A stretch of 64,000 nucleotides of DNA, taken from positions 13,129,039-13,193,038 of the forward strand of contig NC_049994.1 in the NCBI RefSeq assembly GCF_000003815.2, in the 5' to 3' direction. This document shows, piece after piece, positions 52,401 through 62,100 of this stretch. The stretch's first letter is position 1; each line of letters opens with the position of its first letter. A program made the translations under genes and the position numbers. Below the pieces are notes generated by a model. The model saw only the letters and a list, made by a program, of their open reading frames with translations. It made no database searches and had not been told where the DNA came from. Source of the stretch: Branchiostoma floridae. Taxonomy: Eukaryota > Chordata > Leptocardii > Amphioxiformes > Branchiostomatidae.

Positions 52401-53449
52401 CATGGTAGGTGAGCTGGGCAGGCGGGAGCACAGACTGGGGCAGCTGCTCAAGGCTAAGGACAGGGAAATCGAGGACTACAAGATGGGCGGGGCCACCGTC
52501 TCCAGAAGTAAGTTAGCCAGGCATTGTCATGCTTGAACCTAACCCTTCTTGTATAATATATCTGTATCTGTATCTATATAGCTTCTACAAACGCCCTATG
52601 GCATAACAGACCAGTTTTGCAGGCATGCAGCCCGGCAGCAGCTGCTTATATTGCACTAAACGACCCGTCACATAACTTATGCACATCTATCTACAGCGTT
52701 CCCTATAACTATCCAGAGAAGATGCCTTTCTTGTGCTTAGAGATAACAAATTCCACTCTATGATAGTTCTGGGAAAATACAAGTTTTAAACACGTCAATC
52801 CTACTAGGTTGGTAACTCTGGTACTTGAGAGCATGACTGTTTTTTTTTTGTACAATGTACAGTATTTTGCTGAAATGTCAGGAATGTTTGCATATTTATT
52901 TAAAACCCTGTAGTGTAAGAACAAAGTTTGCAGAGCTATATTATCCTGGCCTTTTGAACAAGTGCACAGCTGTTTGCAATTTAGTAAAGACTTGATAGGG
53001 GGCGCTTTTGAGCTGTGAAAGTTTCAGAGTGAAGTTGCTGCAGCAGGTGTCCTATGGGCAAACTTGTCATACAAATTTTAGAGAGGTTATGAAGCACAAA
53101 CTGTCATTGAGATAGAAGTATAGATAGATAATGGCAAAAAATAGTGGAAGTCACTGAAACGTGGTGATGAAAATGAAGCTATAGCTTAAATCATCATGTG
53201 ATAATTTTTGGTTGTTCCATGTATGCCATCTTTTCCAAACAGTTTCAAAAAAAAATCAAAAGTAACTACCCCAACTGATGTTTTATCATATATTCTAGAC
53301 AGGTCTAGCCTCCGAGGTACATTTTTCAGAATTTGTCATCTTGTCTCTCGCAGTGTTGTAATATAATCTTTTTTTTTGCCTGAACAGAAAATCTACAGAC
53401 AGAACGGTTTGATCCAACAACATTCCGCAAAGAGCAGCTGGTTTGTAAG
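40473..53449 (+). CDS. NHEJ1: XLF/NHEJ1 non-homologous end-joining factor, N-terminal exons
   Basis: Recognised coding exons: 40473-40676, 51549-51743, 52369-52507 and 53388-53449. Junctions are GT/AG with phases 0, 0 and 1, giving 200 codons. XLF is a homodimer that works with XRCC4-ligase IV to align DNA ends in non-homologous end joining. Matching blocks: WQRFELEGQNFLLKTHV and GYEFLLTDLTSMWYEKM (head domain, human ...GYALLVSDLQQVWHEQ); LNPRFEAPLPTIL; GIRFTWEFHC (human GLPFYWNFHC); LEPLMTMV...LLKAKDREIEDYKMGGAT at the head-stalk junction (human LLHMKDLEIQDYQESGAT); and ERFDPTTF (human EPFEENSF). The C-terminal tail with the Ku-binding motif was not found; a candidate terminal exon is at 55739-55920. 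Intron 1 (10.9 kb) holds a full-length sense LINE and an assembly gap, and a decoy copy of the exon 3 acceptor lies in intron 2. Confidence 0.9.
41100..42365 (+). repeat. diverged ~550-bp tandem repeat in NHEJ1 intron 1
   Basis: Landmarks recur at about 530-580 bp steps: 'ttttgactgcccc' at 41238 and 41768 and ttttggctgccc at 42350; 'gccacaaacagaNttg' at 41658 and 42262; gaccagcat at 41461 and 42062. A further copy starts after the N gap (gccccacatcgcatttg, 50998). The third copy is broken where the histone H4/LINE insert begins. Confidence 0.55.
42366..42426 (+). pseudogene. histone H4 5' fragment (5' UTR plus codons 1-12)
   Basis: ATG at 42391 opens MSGRGKGGKGLG, identical to the first 12 residues of histone H4, and is followed at once by TGA in LINE sequence. 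The preceding ~25 nt (atctgatcaactacagaatc) look like a short H4 leader. The H4 match stops exactly where the LINE 5' UTR begins. The rest of H4 is not found on the far side of the LINE. It is not a functional histone gene. Confidence 0.85.
43046..44350 (+). CDS. LINE ORF1: nucleic-acid-binding protein with three CCHC knuckles
   Basis: 434 aa. An N-terminal part of about 150 residues (possibly RRM-like: TSFDLTFRTLHDRK, TRIPDEFDDNHVRYWLSRYG) precedes three zinc knuckles of the CX2CX4HX4C form at residues 161-174, 179-192 and 198-211. The C-terminal half is disordered-looking, with acidic runs (SGSEESGEDDSAEEF) and then Lys/Arg-rich tracts (NKKRKKRKGKAKNGRK). Such proteins bind the element RNA and form the RNP. 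The last base of its stop is shared with the ORF2 start codon, which suggests translation by re-initiation. Confidence 0.9.
   Translation: MRRDNSICVTYTAQKDKLSEQETWALLDSVGIPTSSLQTVQALNATSFDLTFRTLHDRKLYGGKLSALQYLDVRVYGSAETVVTATRIPDEFDDNHVRYWLSRYGQVLASRMTTYRDRPTVRNGNRQYKVILKPGANIPSSWRLADGRLAFFRYVGQQRTCLKCYQEGHEAAQCTVIFCNKCQLIGHTSAECSNQVVCNQCGKEGHTARRCPTSYANKLLPDNKWTSGPAAEATVASAKTPGQSEQSQVNETVSSGKSQSEQTNETDSSDSGSEESGEDDSAEEFASSDELTEKERELERELLLEATQPSPSSAERIEPNGEQETTHPRNKKRKKRKGKAKNGRKQNNEVEEPQTPVKNVVAKKKAPHTGDPSSDAMEVDQQTSKRPAPSDEEVSPKRKSEPSTVTKGPHSPGYDLPLSGELAIDEFTSSGESL
44350..47856 (+). CDS. LINE ORF2: AP endonuclease and reverse transcriptase
   Basis: 1168 aa, uninterrupted. The N-terminal apurinic-like endonuclease shows LNVCGMRNP, CLQESH, GDFN (D156, N158) and TDHDCVGI. 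The reverse transcriptase shows RRPISLLNTDYKILTKVL, VSLDQAKAFDRVN, GVRQGCPLSP and the catalytic YADD (708-711). A C-terminal zinc motif (C1029, C1034, H1042, C1047) follows. These are the parts needed to nick the target and prime reverse transcription there. With no stop or frameshift it may be an active source copy. ATG 44350 is used because ORF1 ends there; a second ATG follows one codon later. Confidence 0.92.
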   Translation: MMPQNMHRLNAFLMLTMVVIATLNVCGMRNPNKRKQVYDFCRQHKFDIVCLQESHITHVDETTKWEKEWGGQALWSLGTPNSRGVGILLSPSLDLKITKKFCDDEGRVVSAVLADGTRSLRVCNVYAPNDAAERSTFFRGLGNFLSNSESTVLCGDFNCIESPSLDKRGGNPSRSSGGSKILKNLCASHNLHDSWRQLNPDGRVYTWRQPDNAVACRLDRLYSSNNLPVSGHFFRPAYFTDHDCVGIDVLPTAKKKSSMWKCNVSILKNKEVQSDFTASYKDWQTLKLGYPSLRSWWDDVKDRTRSLFIKHSCKIAKDKREARYQLNNTLGDLTNQLNAGAVSPDVLRQYKATKDALSELATSEAQGAIVRSRIKQFEEGEKCTSFFLKQAASNGKKKRICAIRDSMGQVVHEDDEIANVFYEFYAELFAEEPVDPVASDQLCDNLENTLTPEEAQALEAPLSTDEMLNSVRSMQNNKCPGSDGLPKEFYTTFWHLIADDLLKVFQEALDAGELSSSQKFGVLTLLPKKGDELDPKNRRPISLLNTDYKILTKVLNNRLQSVIASVLHPDQTCGVPGRSIQCNLRLTRDIVVYANNNNIECAIVSLDQAKAFDRVNISFLQQTLARMGFGPSFRKWVSILYNDISSSVLVNGSLSSPFALTRGVRQGCPLSPLLYAISLEPFAATVRKDSEVHGVKLPGGYEAKMSLYADDNSAFLTSDDSIVRLFDLVGLYNRGSGSMLNLDKCEGLWLGKWRNRPDTPVQIKWTSGSIRLLGGVFGNIDMPLTNWKDGKRKFVETLQGWGARSLSFTGKVTVANSLATAKLWYLASVFTPPDSVMKEINTALFAFFWDKKREMISRNTIYLPPEKGGWGLIDIAKKAKCLYSRPFSDIMSQEDLPWVQLARYWLGIFIRRFDPSTWSNNMPHSPNAPPHYKALQSLVSELVEASPSKKWDPGCTTRSLYDSLLKKDAHVPSVCLNKRSVPWPLTFQSVQHPLLENRLKDTAWLVAHHALKTNALLCSNWGYIRSGTCPRQNCKGHETVEHAMWYCSEVLLTWTWVEGFLRRWVMSDFRINKQMVIYGILPPSWKKCKIDAITYTLAVARKRIWSSRCEALFDKTFSTHVEMVPYIKECLRSRIKLDFVRLNETTFMSLWCSVQWARVDGGKLRLRF
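48781..49335 (+). repeat. ~190-bp tandem repeat, three units
   Basis: Units begin at about 48781, 48966 and 49160 with caatgtac, then acaagtgttacaaactacat. Each contains gtataaccatgactgtagg and 'cggacagacaagtcgtttgg' type blocks. No coding potential is shared between units. Confidence 0.7.
49385..50602. mobile_element. inverted-repeat element with internal tandem units
   Basis: It begins agggcccccaagg and ends ctttggggccccct, flanked by actaag on both sides (49379-49384 and 50603-50608). Near each end 'ttacgctctacg' occurs repeatedly. The interior has four degenerate units of about 190 bp marked by 'ccctctgaaa...gccatttcctgcatttt...ggggcaaattttgct' (near 49750, 49960, 50150, 50325). A related ctctgaaatggcatttcctg block lies at 60948 in another element. 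Confidence 0.7.
50898..50997. other. assembly gap (100 N)
   Basis: Exactly 100 undetermined bases, the usual placeholder for a gap of unknown size. It lies in NHEJ1 intron 1, between the LINE and exon 2. Confidence 0.98.
52188..52262 (+). pseudogene. partial duplicate of the NHEJ1 exon 3 acceptor and start
   Basis: Sequence from 52188 copies 52345 onwards: cacctgttacag, then ctgcgagaccagctactgga against ctgcgagaccagctgctgga, and on to cccctgatg. The polypyrimidine stretch and AG acceptor are kept. Read in the exon frame it gives LRDQLLEPLMMMVALIKP and then a stop, so use of this acceptor would truncate XLF. Confidence 0.85.
52560..52830 (-). pseudogene. 3' end of a LINE (ORF2 C-terminus), copy 1
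   Basis: On the minus strand one frame reads FPRTIIEWNLLSLSTRKASS, then LDSYRERCR and a stop. This is a typical reverse transcriptase-protein C-terminus of jockey/CR1-like LINEs (PRTxxEWNxLP...LxxFK). It continues into a 3' UTR and ends in a tatagatacagatacaga microsatellite tail. A sister copy is at 62425-62705. 5'-truncated; lies in NHEJ1 intron 3. Confidence 0.7.
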
Positions 53450-53779
53450 GTGAGAGTTCAAAATTCTTACATTTGGATCACGGTGTTCAATGAAGTTCTC
53501 TTTTTTTTTAATTTTGCATACAGGTAATAAGATATGATGCATGTTAAATGCTTCTCATTAACTATAACAACCCGAAAAATGTTCCTGAAAATTCAATCAT
53601 GCAAGAATTTGATTGCAACACTCAAGCAAGCTAGAGAACTTTCATTGATCTCTGGGTTCTGCTTCCTTTTTTTTCAACCAAGGAATTTGCTTGCCATGGC
53701 TTAGAAAGAATGTTTGTCGTCATTAGTGAAGTATTCAGCATATTCATCATATTGTGATAACAAACCTCATGGGGATCAG

Positions 53780-54590
53780 AGGTCGACTGGTTTACCATCC
53801 TCCCATGAAAAATGTCGTCACTTTCGTCTGACGCCCTTCGAGCACGAACAGGTTTCAAACTATTTTACCTATGACTTGAACTGTCAGTGTCCAACTTCTT
53901 CCAATTCAATTATCCTTCTAGGCAACCAATTTATTTTTAAAAACCATCAACATCCTTAATCTACAAGCCTTTGTCTCATATATATCATACTTTCATAGGT
54001 TTAGAGTACATTATAGCAAACAGGATGGATGAAATTGGAAAACATTGGTAAATGGGGGAAAATAGCTTTATCGTTAAAAACATAGCAAAAACGTAATGCA
54101 GCTTCTGTTTTTATTTCTTCTTCTTCACATCCAAATGTGTGAACTGCCGTACTGTATTCTCATTGTTCTCTGGTTTAATTTATTGTTTTCTGTGTTTCCA
54201 ATGTCCTTTGAGTAAGTTGAAAATGAATAAGAAGAATAATTTATAATAAAACAAACAAACCACATGAGGGTCAGAGGTTGGCTGTTTTTCCATCCTCCCA
54301 TGAAAGATGTCGTCACTTTCATCTGACACCCTTCGAGCACAAACAGGTTTCAAACTATTTTACCTATGACTTGAACTGTCGGTGTCCAGCTTCTTCCAAT
54401 TTAGTTATCCTTCAAGGCAACCAATTTATTAAAAAAACTGTCAACATCCTCTTAATCTACAAGCCTTCATCACATATATACTTGTATATCATACTTTCAT
54501 AGGTTTGGTTTTCCATCCTCCCATGAAATATGTCGTCACTTTTGCCTGACGCCCTTCGAGCGCGGACAGATCTCAAACTATTTCACCTAT
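53780..54590 (+). repeat. three copies of a ~180-bp repeat
   Basis: The block (catcctcccatgaaa, then atgtcgtcactttc, gacgcccttcgagc, tcaaactattt) occurs at about 53795-53960, 54290-54460 and 54515-54590. The copies diverge by roughly 10%; the third is truncated. One frame stays open in the first two (CRHFRLTPFEHEQVSNYFTY), but I recognise no family. Confidence 0.65.
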
Positions 54591-55738
54591 GTGCGCGGAT
54601 CATGCCACTCGACCGCAGCACGTTGCCAAATGCTTCCGCTTCGCCATAACAAGTTTTGCGTTCCGCTACGCCGACGTCGGACAAACGCGCAGAAACGTCA
54701 TCTGGCCTCCCGGGCCCCGTGGCGTGATGTTATGCCGTTGTCTAACGTAAACAGGCCCTGAGGTATGGGGCTGGAGCAGAGCTGATGAGTGATATATGTG
54801 AGAACTTGACCGGCCTAAGGTTTCCTCTGTCAGGTCACAGTTATGAACATACCTGTGGGGTGTCATCATGTATTGTGGTCAAATTATGGCTGACAGGCTG
54901 AATAAATGTTCCTAAACTGGAACTATGCGGCTCCAGATGTCATACTGAGGGATGACTGTGGCATGATAAATGTCAGTTAGCTCAGCTAACTCAGACAGAG
55001 GAATGAGTGCACTCTACTAACTACTATATTATGGTCATATACATGTACATGTAGTTTTACACAATGTACATTGTACCAGTAGTAAAATATAGGCTAGTTA
55101 TACAACATCTGAAGATATGGCTTTGAGGATTTCTTTCTTTGAAGTTTCTCTTCCATTTTTCTATTCTTAAATCTTTTTCTTGCTAAGTCATCTTTTTTCT
55201 TTTTATATTTTAGTCCCTTGTTGCATTGTATTTTCTGAGTTTTTTTCTCCTTTTCTTCTGTTTCTTTCTTTCTCTCTTTTTTTTTACTTTTTTCTTTATA
55301 CCCATTACATGTCCCGTTCTCATTTTTTGTTCATTTTAATGTCTACAAAATATTGATGTAGTTATTAATGCAGATTATACTGAGGGTAGGCAGTAAACCA
55401 TAGATTTACAAATAGCTGGCTGTTGAAATCTTGTGCCCTTCATTTCATGGTCTTTACATCGTCAGTTCACACAGATAATTTTTGAAAGCTAGTGTATGTG
55501 TGTATGTATCTATGTCTGTGTGTATGTGCTAGCTAATTAATTGACTTCATTAGTTATGTTCCGAAAATGAACAACTAAGATATTAGAAAAATGTGAGATG
55601 TCACTTGCATGTCAATGTGTCAGAAACTATTAGCACTGGGGCCAGAACCTTGGACTTTTGGTATGCATGTCGCATAGTTTGAGGGAAAATTACTTGACAC
55701 CTTTTGTTTCTCTTGATGGCGTAAATTCTTTCCCGTAG

Positions 55739-55920
55739 AAAGACGTGTGAGACAAGTTGGCGTCTGTACGGACAGGTTCACGGGTATGTCACCCCCTACC
55801 GCAGGGTCGGGGGTGTTTGGAAACGGTTCTCAAACTGCCAATGGCGAGGAAGAATCCCTCTTCTCCCGTGGAGGAGACCGTAACGTGGGAAATGCATTTT
55901 TTATGGCGTGGAGAAAGTAG
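55739..55920 (+). CDS. candidate terminal exon of NHEJ1 (uncertain)
   Basis: A good acceptor (ttctttcccgtag) precedes a 182-nt stretch open to TAG at 55918-55920. It reads RRVRQVGVCTDRFTGMSPPT..., then a Gly/Ser/Glu-rich part with EEESLFSRGG. It needs a phase-1 donor, whereas the last recognised exon ends in phase 0, so another exon would have to intervene. XLF C-termini are poorly conserved, so homology cannot decide. Confidence 0.25.
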
Positions 55921-56361
55921 GTGTTGAAAGACGACAGAGAAGACAGGTTTGCCATGAAGAAGAACAGTGCAATGCCTAATAAGGGCTCACTACACCACTT
56001 GTCTATAGCCTGCAAAGCAGTTAAGATGATGATGATGATGATAGCCTGCAGTTTGCATAAAGGCAAATATCCTGCATTTTTTTTAATATGTTGCCTTTCT
56101 ATAGCCTCTACTGGTTTTCAAAATAATATTGTCAAAGCAAAATGACCAAAATAATTGAATCAAAGCTACATGAGGATGAAGCTTATGGAAACACACTTTC
56201 TGAGGCTGAGTGAGTCACAGCATGGCCGAGTCTTTGTAACCTGACTTGTGTAGATGACTTGTACATGTGCAAGCATACTTCAATTCCTTGTCTTTTCAAG
56301 ACTCAGTTGTCTTGACCATGTGTACATTTCAAAAAGTGTTTGAAGAGTAACTCTGAGTCTG

Positions 56362-56480
56362 AAGGTAGCGTGCGTAGTCCAGTGGTTAGCAGCCCTGCCT
56401 CTGGAACTAGAAGCCGTGAGTTTTATTCCGGCTGTGCATGCATGCTACTGGAAAGGGTTGCAGTCCTTAGGATTAGGAAT
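56362..56480 (+). repeat. tRNA-derived SINE head
   Basis: An A box (tagtccagtgg, 56375-56385) and a B box-like gagttttattcc (56418-56429), spaced as in a tRNA, sit in a gcgtagtccagtggttagca context. That is the usual head of tRNA-derived SINEs. The anticodon arm is degraded, so it is not a tRNA gene. The 3' body boundary is unclear. Confidence 0.6.
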
Positions 56481-56680
56481 TTTAAGCTATGGTCTACTGT
56501 TTATTGTGCTTGTCAAAAAGAGCTAGGGGAATTTCATCCATTCAATGAACCTGTAAATACTGAACATAGCGTCTGTCTTCTCTGTTATGAACAGGGGAAG
56601 AAAAGCTCTTCGGTGAGCTAATCTTGATCGATACCTCGTTCACTTTCCACTGGAATATGTGTGCTTGGTATATGTATTGC

Positions 56681-56895
56681 TGGTTCACCTTTATCCGCAA
56701 GGTAACCTATATCCGTTGTTTTTAAAAACAGGGTATTTAGGGATGTCAAGTTGACGGATGGTAGTTTCAACCTTCAATTTTTAGAAAATATTGCAATTTG
56801 AAACCACCTTCCGTCGAATTGATAATCCTAAACACCCTGTTCTTACTTCAAAATACGATGGATATAGGTTACCCTGCGTATAAAGGTGAACTTAG
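56681..56895. mobile_element. palindromic MITE, family A copy 2
   Basis: It starts ggttcacctttatccgcaag and ends tataaaggtgaact, with inner gtaacctatatccgttgttt and its complement. It matches 4755-4980 over its length. Confidence 0.7.
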
Positions 56896-56977
56896 TCTAG
56901 TGTTACAGTCTTAGCCTGCCTCCACCAATACGAACACCCCGGCAGTCAGGAGAAAACTGAGATCTTGTAGTTTACTC

Positions 56978-57990
56978 TTCAGTTTTATTGACACAACAAA
57001 AAGTGAAGTGACTTTCATATGGTCAAGTATAAACTACAAAGAGGGATCATAGCAAGAATAGATCTTAAAATTCTACTATCATCCAAACAATATAGGCTAT
57101 GGGTTAAACTAGTCATTAAAGTAATCTTTTATGTGTTAACTTAGCATTATGAGAACTGTCAGATCTAAAGATATACTTAAATCTACTTCTGGTATCAAGT
57201 TTCTTACAATCTGTTGTATTTAGACACAAGAATGTAATTAACTTAACACGTAGGACATAATAATTAATATCTATTCAATTATTCAATTTATGACTACTGT
57301 AGTTACACTTAAGCTTAATTGACACTACAAAAAGTCAGTGACTTTCGTATGGTCAACTATAAACTACAAAGAGGGATCATAGTATGAATAAATCTTAATA
57401 AGATTCTACTATCATTCAAACATTAACAATATAGGCTATAAGTTAAACTAGTTATTATCTTTTCTAATTGCATTTATTAATAAGCAATCTTTTATGTATT
57501 CAACTATCTTAGAATTATGAGAACTGTCAGATCTAAAGATGTAAATCTACTTCTGGTATCAAGTTTCTTACAATCTGTTGTATTTAGACACAGGAATGTA
57601 ATTAACTTAACACGTAGGACATAATATCTATTCAATTATTCAATTTATGATTTCTATAGTTACACTTAAGTTAAGCTTAATTGACACAACAAAAAGTCAG
57701 TGACTTTCGTATGGTCAACTATAAACTACAAAGAGGGATAGTAAGACTAAATCTTAAATATAATAAGATTCTAACTATGATCCAAACAATATAGGCTATG
57801 GGTTAAACTAGTTATTATCTTTCCTAATTGCAAAGCAATCTTTTATGTATTGACCTATCTTAGCATTATGAGAACTCAAGATATACATACTACTTAAATC
57901 TACTTCTGGTATCAAGTTTCTTACAATCCTTTGTATACAGAATGTAATTAACTTAACACGTATAATATCTATTCAATTATGCAAGGATTC
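56978..57990 (+). repeat. ~345-bp tandem repeat, three units
   Basis: Units start near 56978, 57315 and 57675 at ttgacacaacaaaaagt. Each runs through tatggtcaactataaactac, aatataggctatgggttaaa and acttctggtatcaagtttct to taattaacttaacacgta. Copies differ mostly by small indels. No ORF is conserved. Confidence 0.85.
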
Positions 57991-59123
57991 TTAACTGAGT
58001 TACCACTTTATGAATTTCAAAGTTATTTATATTATTATAAAGGTATGTTTCTTGTCCAGTTTTTCATTTTGTTGAGAAAAGACAGTTTTGAATTACAGTA
58101 TTTCTACCATATGTGCAACTTGTAGACGATGGCGATAAAAGGCACAGGTTTCATCTATATACGTCCAAAGCCATGGTAATTGAGAAACAATGGATTAATA
58201 AAGTCATGATCACCAGTACATGACAATACAGTGTTGCAATTGCATGCATTGTATAGTCCTCAGGTAAGTTTACCAAATGTGTGTGCTAGTTTTTTAATGA
58301 GTAAACTGTTGAATTTAAATTTAAGCATAAATTTAAGCGGAAAAGTTCCTAATTTTCCTCTTACACTGTCCTTAACAGATGACTTTAAAAGAACTCCAAG
58401 TAGAAATATTTGAAAACGTAACTCAGTTTTGTGTATTGATTTCTGGTATAACTATTAAGGGGATGTTTGTCATAGAATAGAAAGTCATCCTTTTCTAGAC
58501 CAAATGCATACTTAGTATCTTAAACACATGCCTAAGTCTGAACTTCTTTCAAAATGAATGACATAAGTATGAGTTAGATCAGTGCAAGACTCTTTTGAAT
58601 CAATACTGGAATGCTACTAGTATCTTCAATCAAAAGTTTCTTCAAAAAGGATAAAACAGTTTTTTTAAGGAAGACACAGGAATGTTTTTCAAAACAATGA
58701 GTTTCTGAGTTTTCGAGGTCAGGTCAAAGCATGTTAACTCAGATCCATACTAAAGGATAGGTTTTATAAAGTTGTCCAAAAGGTTCTAACCTAACTTTAT
58801 TGAAATATTTTCTGATGTTATAAAAGTGATTTTGATTTGGATGTGGTTGTCATAGCTTTGGTTCTTAAAACCTTTCTGGCTGTTTCGAATTTGCCTGAGG
58901 ACGTAAGAGGGATTAACAATACAACAGGAGAAACAAAAATCGTACTGGACTAAACACAAGTCAAGTGCAGATAACGACCTTCCATCATTGTCTGCATTCA
59001 TAGTTTACATTATATCCATATTGTTAAAGGGCCAAGCTGTGTCTGATGAAATACAGGCTTTATCAGAGGTACTTGTATGCACTACGTCCTGTCCATAGGC
59101 CAGAACCATGCATATGCAAGAAC

Positions 59124-62100
59124 TCAGGTAGAGAACTCTTTAGCGATATGCTCAGCCACCACCTGAAATTATAGAATGAAGAAGACTTCAGTCAAGACGT
59201 GCTGTAACAAGGTAAAGATATTGCATTGCTATTCACGAGATGTCTTGTCTAGGGCACATTATTGGAATGCGGAGCCCAACCCTCTCCTTTCACCACTTTT
59301 TACCGAAGTCAGGCACCATATTTTACACCTGGGTGGAGTGATGAAAGTCGTGTAAAGGGCACAAGATCAGTAGCATTAGCCTGGTATCCAACCGTATTAT
59401 AGCTCCCGAGTCTCTTCTGTCCTCCCCGCAAATACTTATTTGCGAAGAGGACAGATGAGACTCGGGAGCTATAATACGGTTGGATACCAGGCTACAGTAG
59501 CATGACACACATGGCCCCACACAATATAACAGCAGACAAGAAACTTCTTTTGAAGCAAACCTTCAAGTCACTGAGTACACATTCTTCTCTACACATAATG
59601 CTAGTTGACTTTAGGACATAAGAGTTTTCTTTTACACATTAACCAGTTTTCCTCACCTGCTGACGTTTCGATGTCTGTCAGACAGAGCTTCTAATGTAGG
59701 TGACTAACATATAGCGGCGAGAAGCAGAATTCCAGTTAGAAGGTCTGAGGAAGATGTCTGACAGACATCAAAATGTCAGCAGGTGACGAAAACTGGTGTA
59801 AAATAAAACTCTTATGTCCTATGATCTACCAACCTGATGAAATTATTTTCAGAAGCTAGTTCACTTTTATCCGTGGGGTAACCTGTATCCGTTGTTTTTA
59901 AAAGCAGGGTATTTCGGGCTGATATGCCTTCAAAATGTGAGTTCCAACTGCTATATTTTCAAAATGTTACAATTTGAAACCAGCCTCCGTCGACCTGATA
60001 TTCTAAATACGTTGTTTTTAAAAACAATGGATATAGGTTACCCCACGGATAAAGGTGAACTAGCGTTAATTGTCACGTTTGTACGAACATGAACTTTTCA
60101 AATGGCCTTGCTTTGAACAAGCCCGTTAAAGAAAAAGAAATTATATAGTCATTATAGACCTGTAGAGCTGCATAGAACTCTTCGGCTGAAGGCTTGATTT
60201 GGTCCGCAGGCAGTATAAAGCCGCATCGCCCAGTGTCGCGCAGCTCAATGGCGTAGGAGTATTTGATTCCCGCCTCATTGTAGGCCCAGTCAATGCTGTT
60301 TCCAGTAGCTATATCTGAAGTTAAGTATGATGTAATGAGTAGAGTAGAGTAGAGTTCACTATTTAGGCCGCTAAAATTAGATTGAATTAAATTAAATTAG
60401 AGTGCAGGTAAAATTTCTCTGGTGCAGGTAATTTCCAATTTAACCTGCACCAGTGCAGGTGTAATCTCTAAGCAGATCCTACAATGGCATAAGATAGTAC
60501 CAAACTGGCCAAGGAGTGTAGTCAGCCAAGAGGTGTCCATTTGCCATGTAGACAAACACACTCCTAAGCCGGCTTCACTCCTCTGACAGCTTTTGATACT
60601 ATCTTATGCTACCGTAGGATCTGCTTGGAGATTAGTGCAGGTGTGCAGAAAAAAGTATTTCAAGCCCTGACTTACAATATAGAACATGCTGTGTTTCTGC
60701 TTGTGGCAAGAAGCATAATTAACATCAAGAGCAGAATAATGGAAGAGTCAAGAAAATGACTTTTTAGTGGGTCAACAGTGCTCCAATTCAGGAGTAATTA
60801 AGGACTAAACCATGCCCGTAGCCAGGATTTTGCCTGGGGGGGGGGGTTCGTTTTACTCTTTGTCGGACCAACGAGCGCCAAAGGCGCGAGGCGAGCGCCG
60901 AAGGCGCGAGTTTCCTAGGGGGGTCCGGAACTGAAATTGAACTCTCTGAAATGGCATTTCCTGCGTTTTTGAGAGATTTTCACACAACTGCTTCAGACAT
61001 TATTTTATTCGACGAAAACGAAAGATTGGGTACATCAGTTATGAAATGGCACGTCATCACGTCTCCGAACTTTTAACTGGCTCTGATACCCCATTCAATT
61101 TCTATACGACAACCGACACGTAACTTCGAAAACTGGATGCTTTACAACGCTCTTGTACTTGAAATGTTTTTCCTTTTAGAAATGGGTGAAACTACATCGT
61201 GCCAATCAGCAGGCTCTATCACTGTGTATACCTTTGTTGCACAAAAATTGTACAAGATAAAAAGTATGGCCTCAACATTTATTAATCAATTACAGTTCTA
61301 AAGCTTACATTGTGTATCTAACTTGTGTTGGCGCTGTCATCCACAGTCCGCCAAATAAGACTTCCGGGTGCCTTTTACCATAGCAACAGCCAGGCTTGAC
61401 TTTTTTGTCAGCCACTTTCATTGCCACCCCCGTTAAACTCCAGCTCCGGCCCGCACGGTCCAGCTCCGGCCCGCTTTGAATCCAGCTCCGGCCCACACGT
61501 CCCAGCTACGGCCCGCACGGTCCAGCTCCGAGCTGGAATCAGTGCGGGCCGGAGCTGGACCGTGCGGGTAAGAGCTGGACCGTACGGGCCGGAGCTGAAG
61601 TTCAACGAGGGGGAAAGTTGTCTTTCTAACGCGTGCCGCGCCCCGCCTCGCGCGGGCCGGGTCTTTTACAAAACAGTAGCACGCCCCGGACTCTGGAAGA
61701 ACTAACTGTAAACCGCAGGGTTCATCTTTACTCTATGACAATGTCTCGGAGCAATTTTTCTAGGATTCTAGACCCGTTGGAAATACAAATTAGTCCGCCT
61801 TTTAAAAGTATTGTGCATTGAAAAAACGGACCTTCGAGAAAAAAGCGGACTTTCGAGCCCGCGAGGGGGGTGCGTCCGCACCCCCCGAACCCCCCCCCCT
61901 GGCTACGGGAATGTAAACAAAGTGTAATAACATATTACAGAAGCAGTATATTTCATTAGTATGTTCAGTCCAGAATGAGGAGACTCTTTTTACACAACCA
62001 TATGATTGCTTTATTCACATGCTGACGTTTTGATGACTGTTTGTCCTCAGGGCAATTCTGACTGGTTCACATTGTACTGCATCACGTAGGCGTTGCTTTC

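Noticed and set aside
56368-56440. A genuine tRNA gene
   Set aside because: A and B boxes are present, but the anticodon arm and acceptor stem do not pair; it fits a tRNA-derived SINE better.
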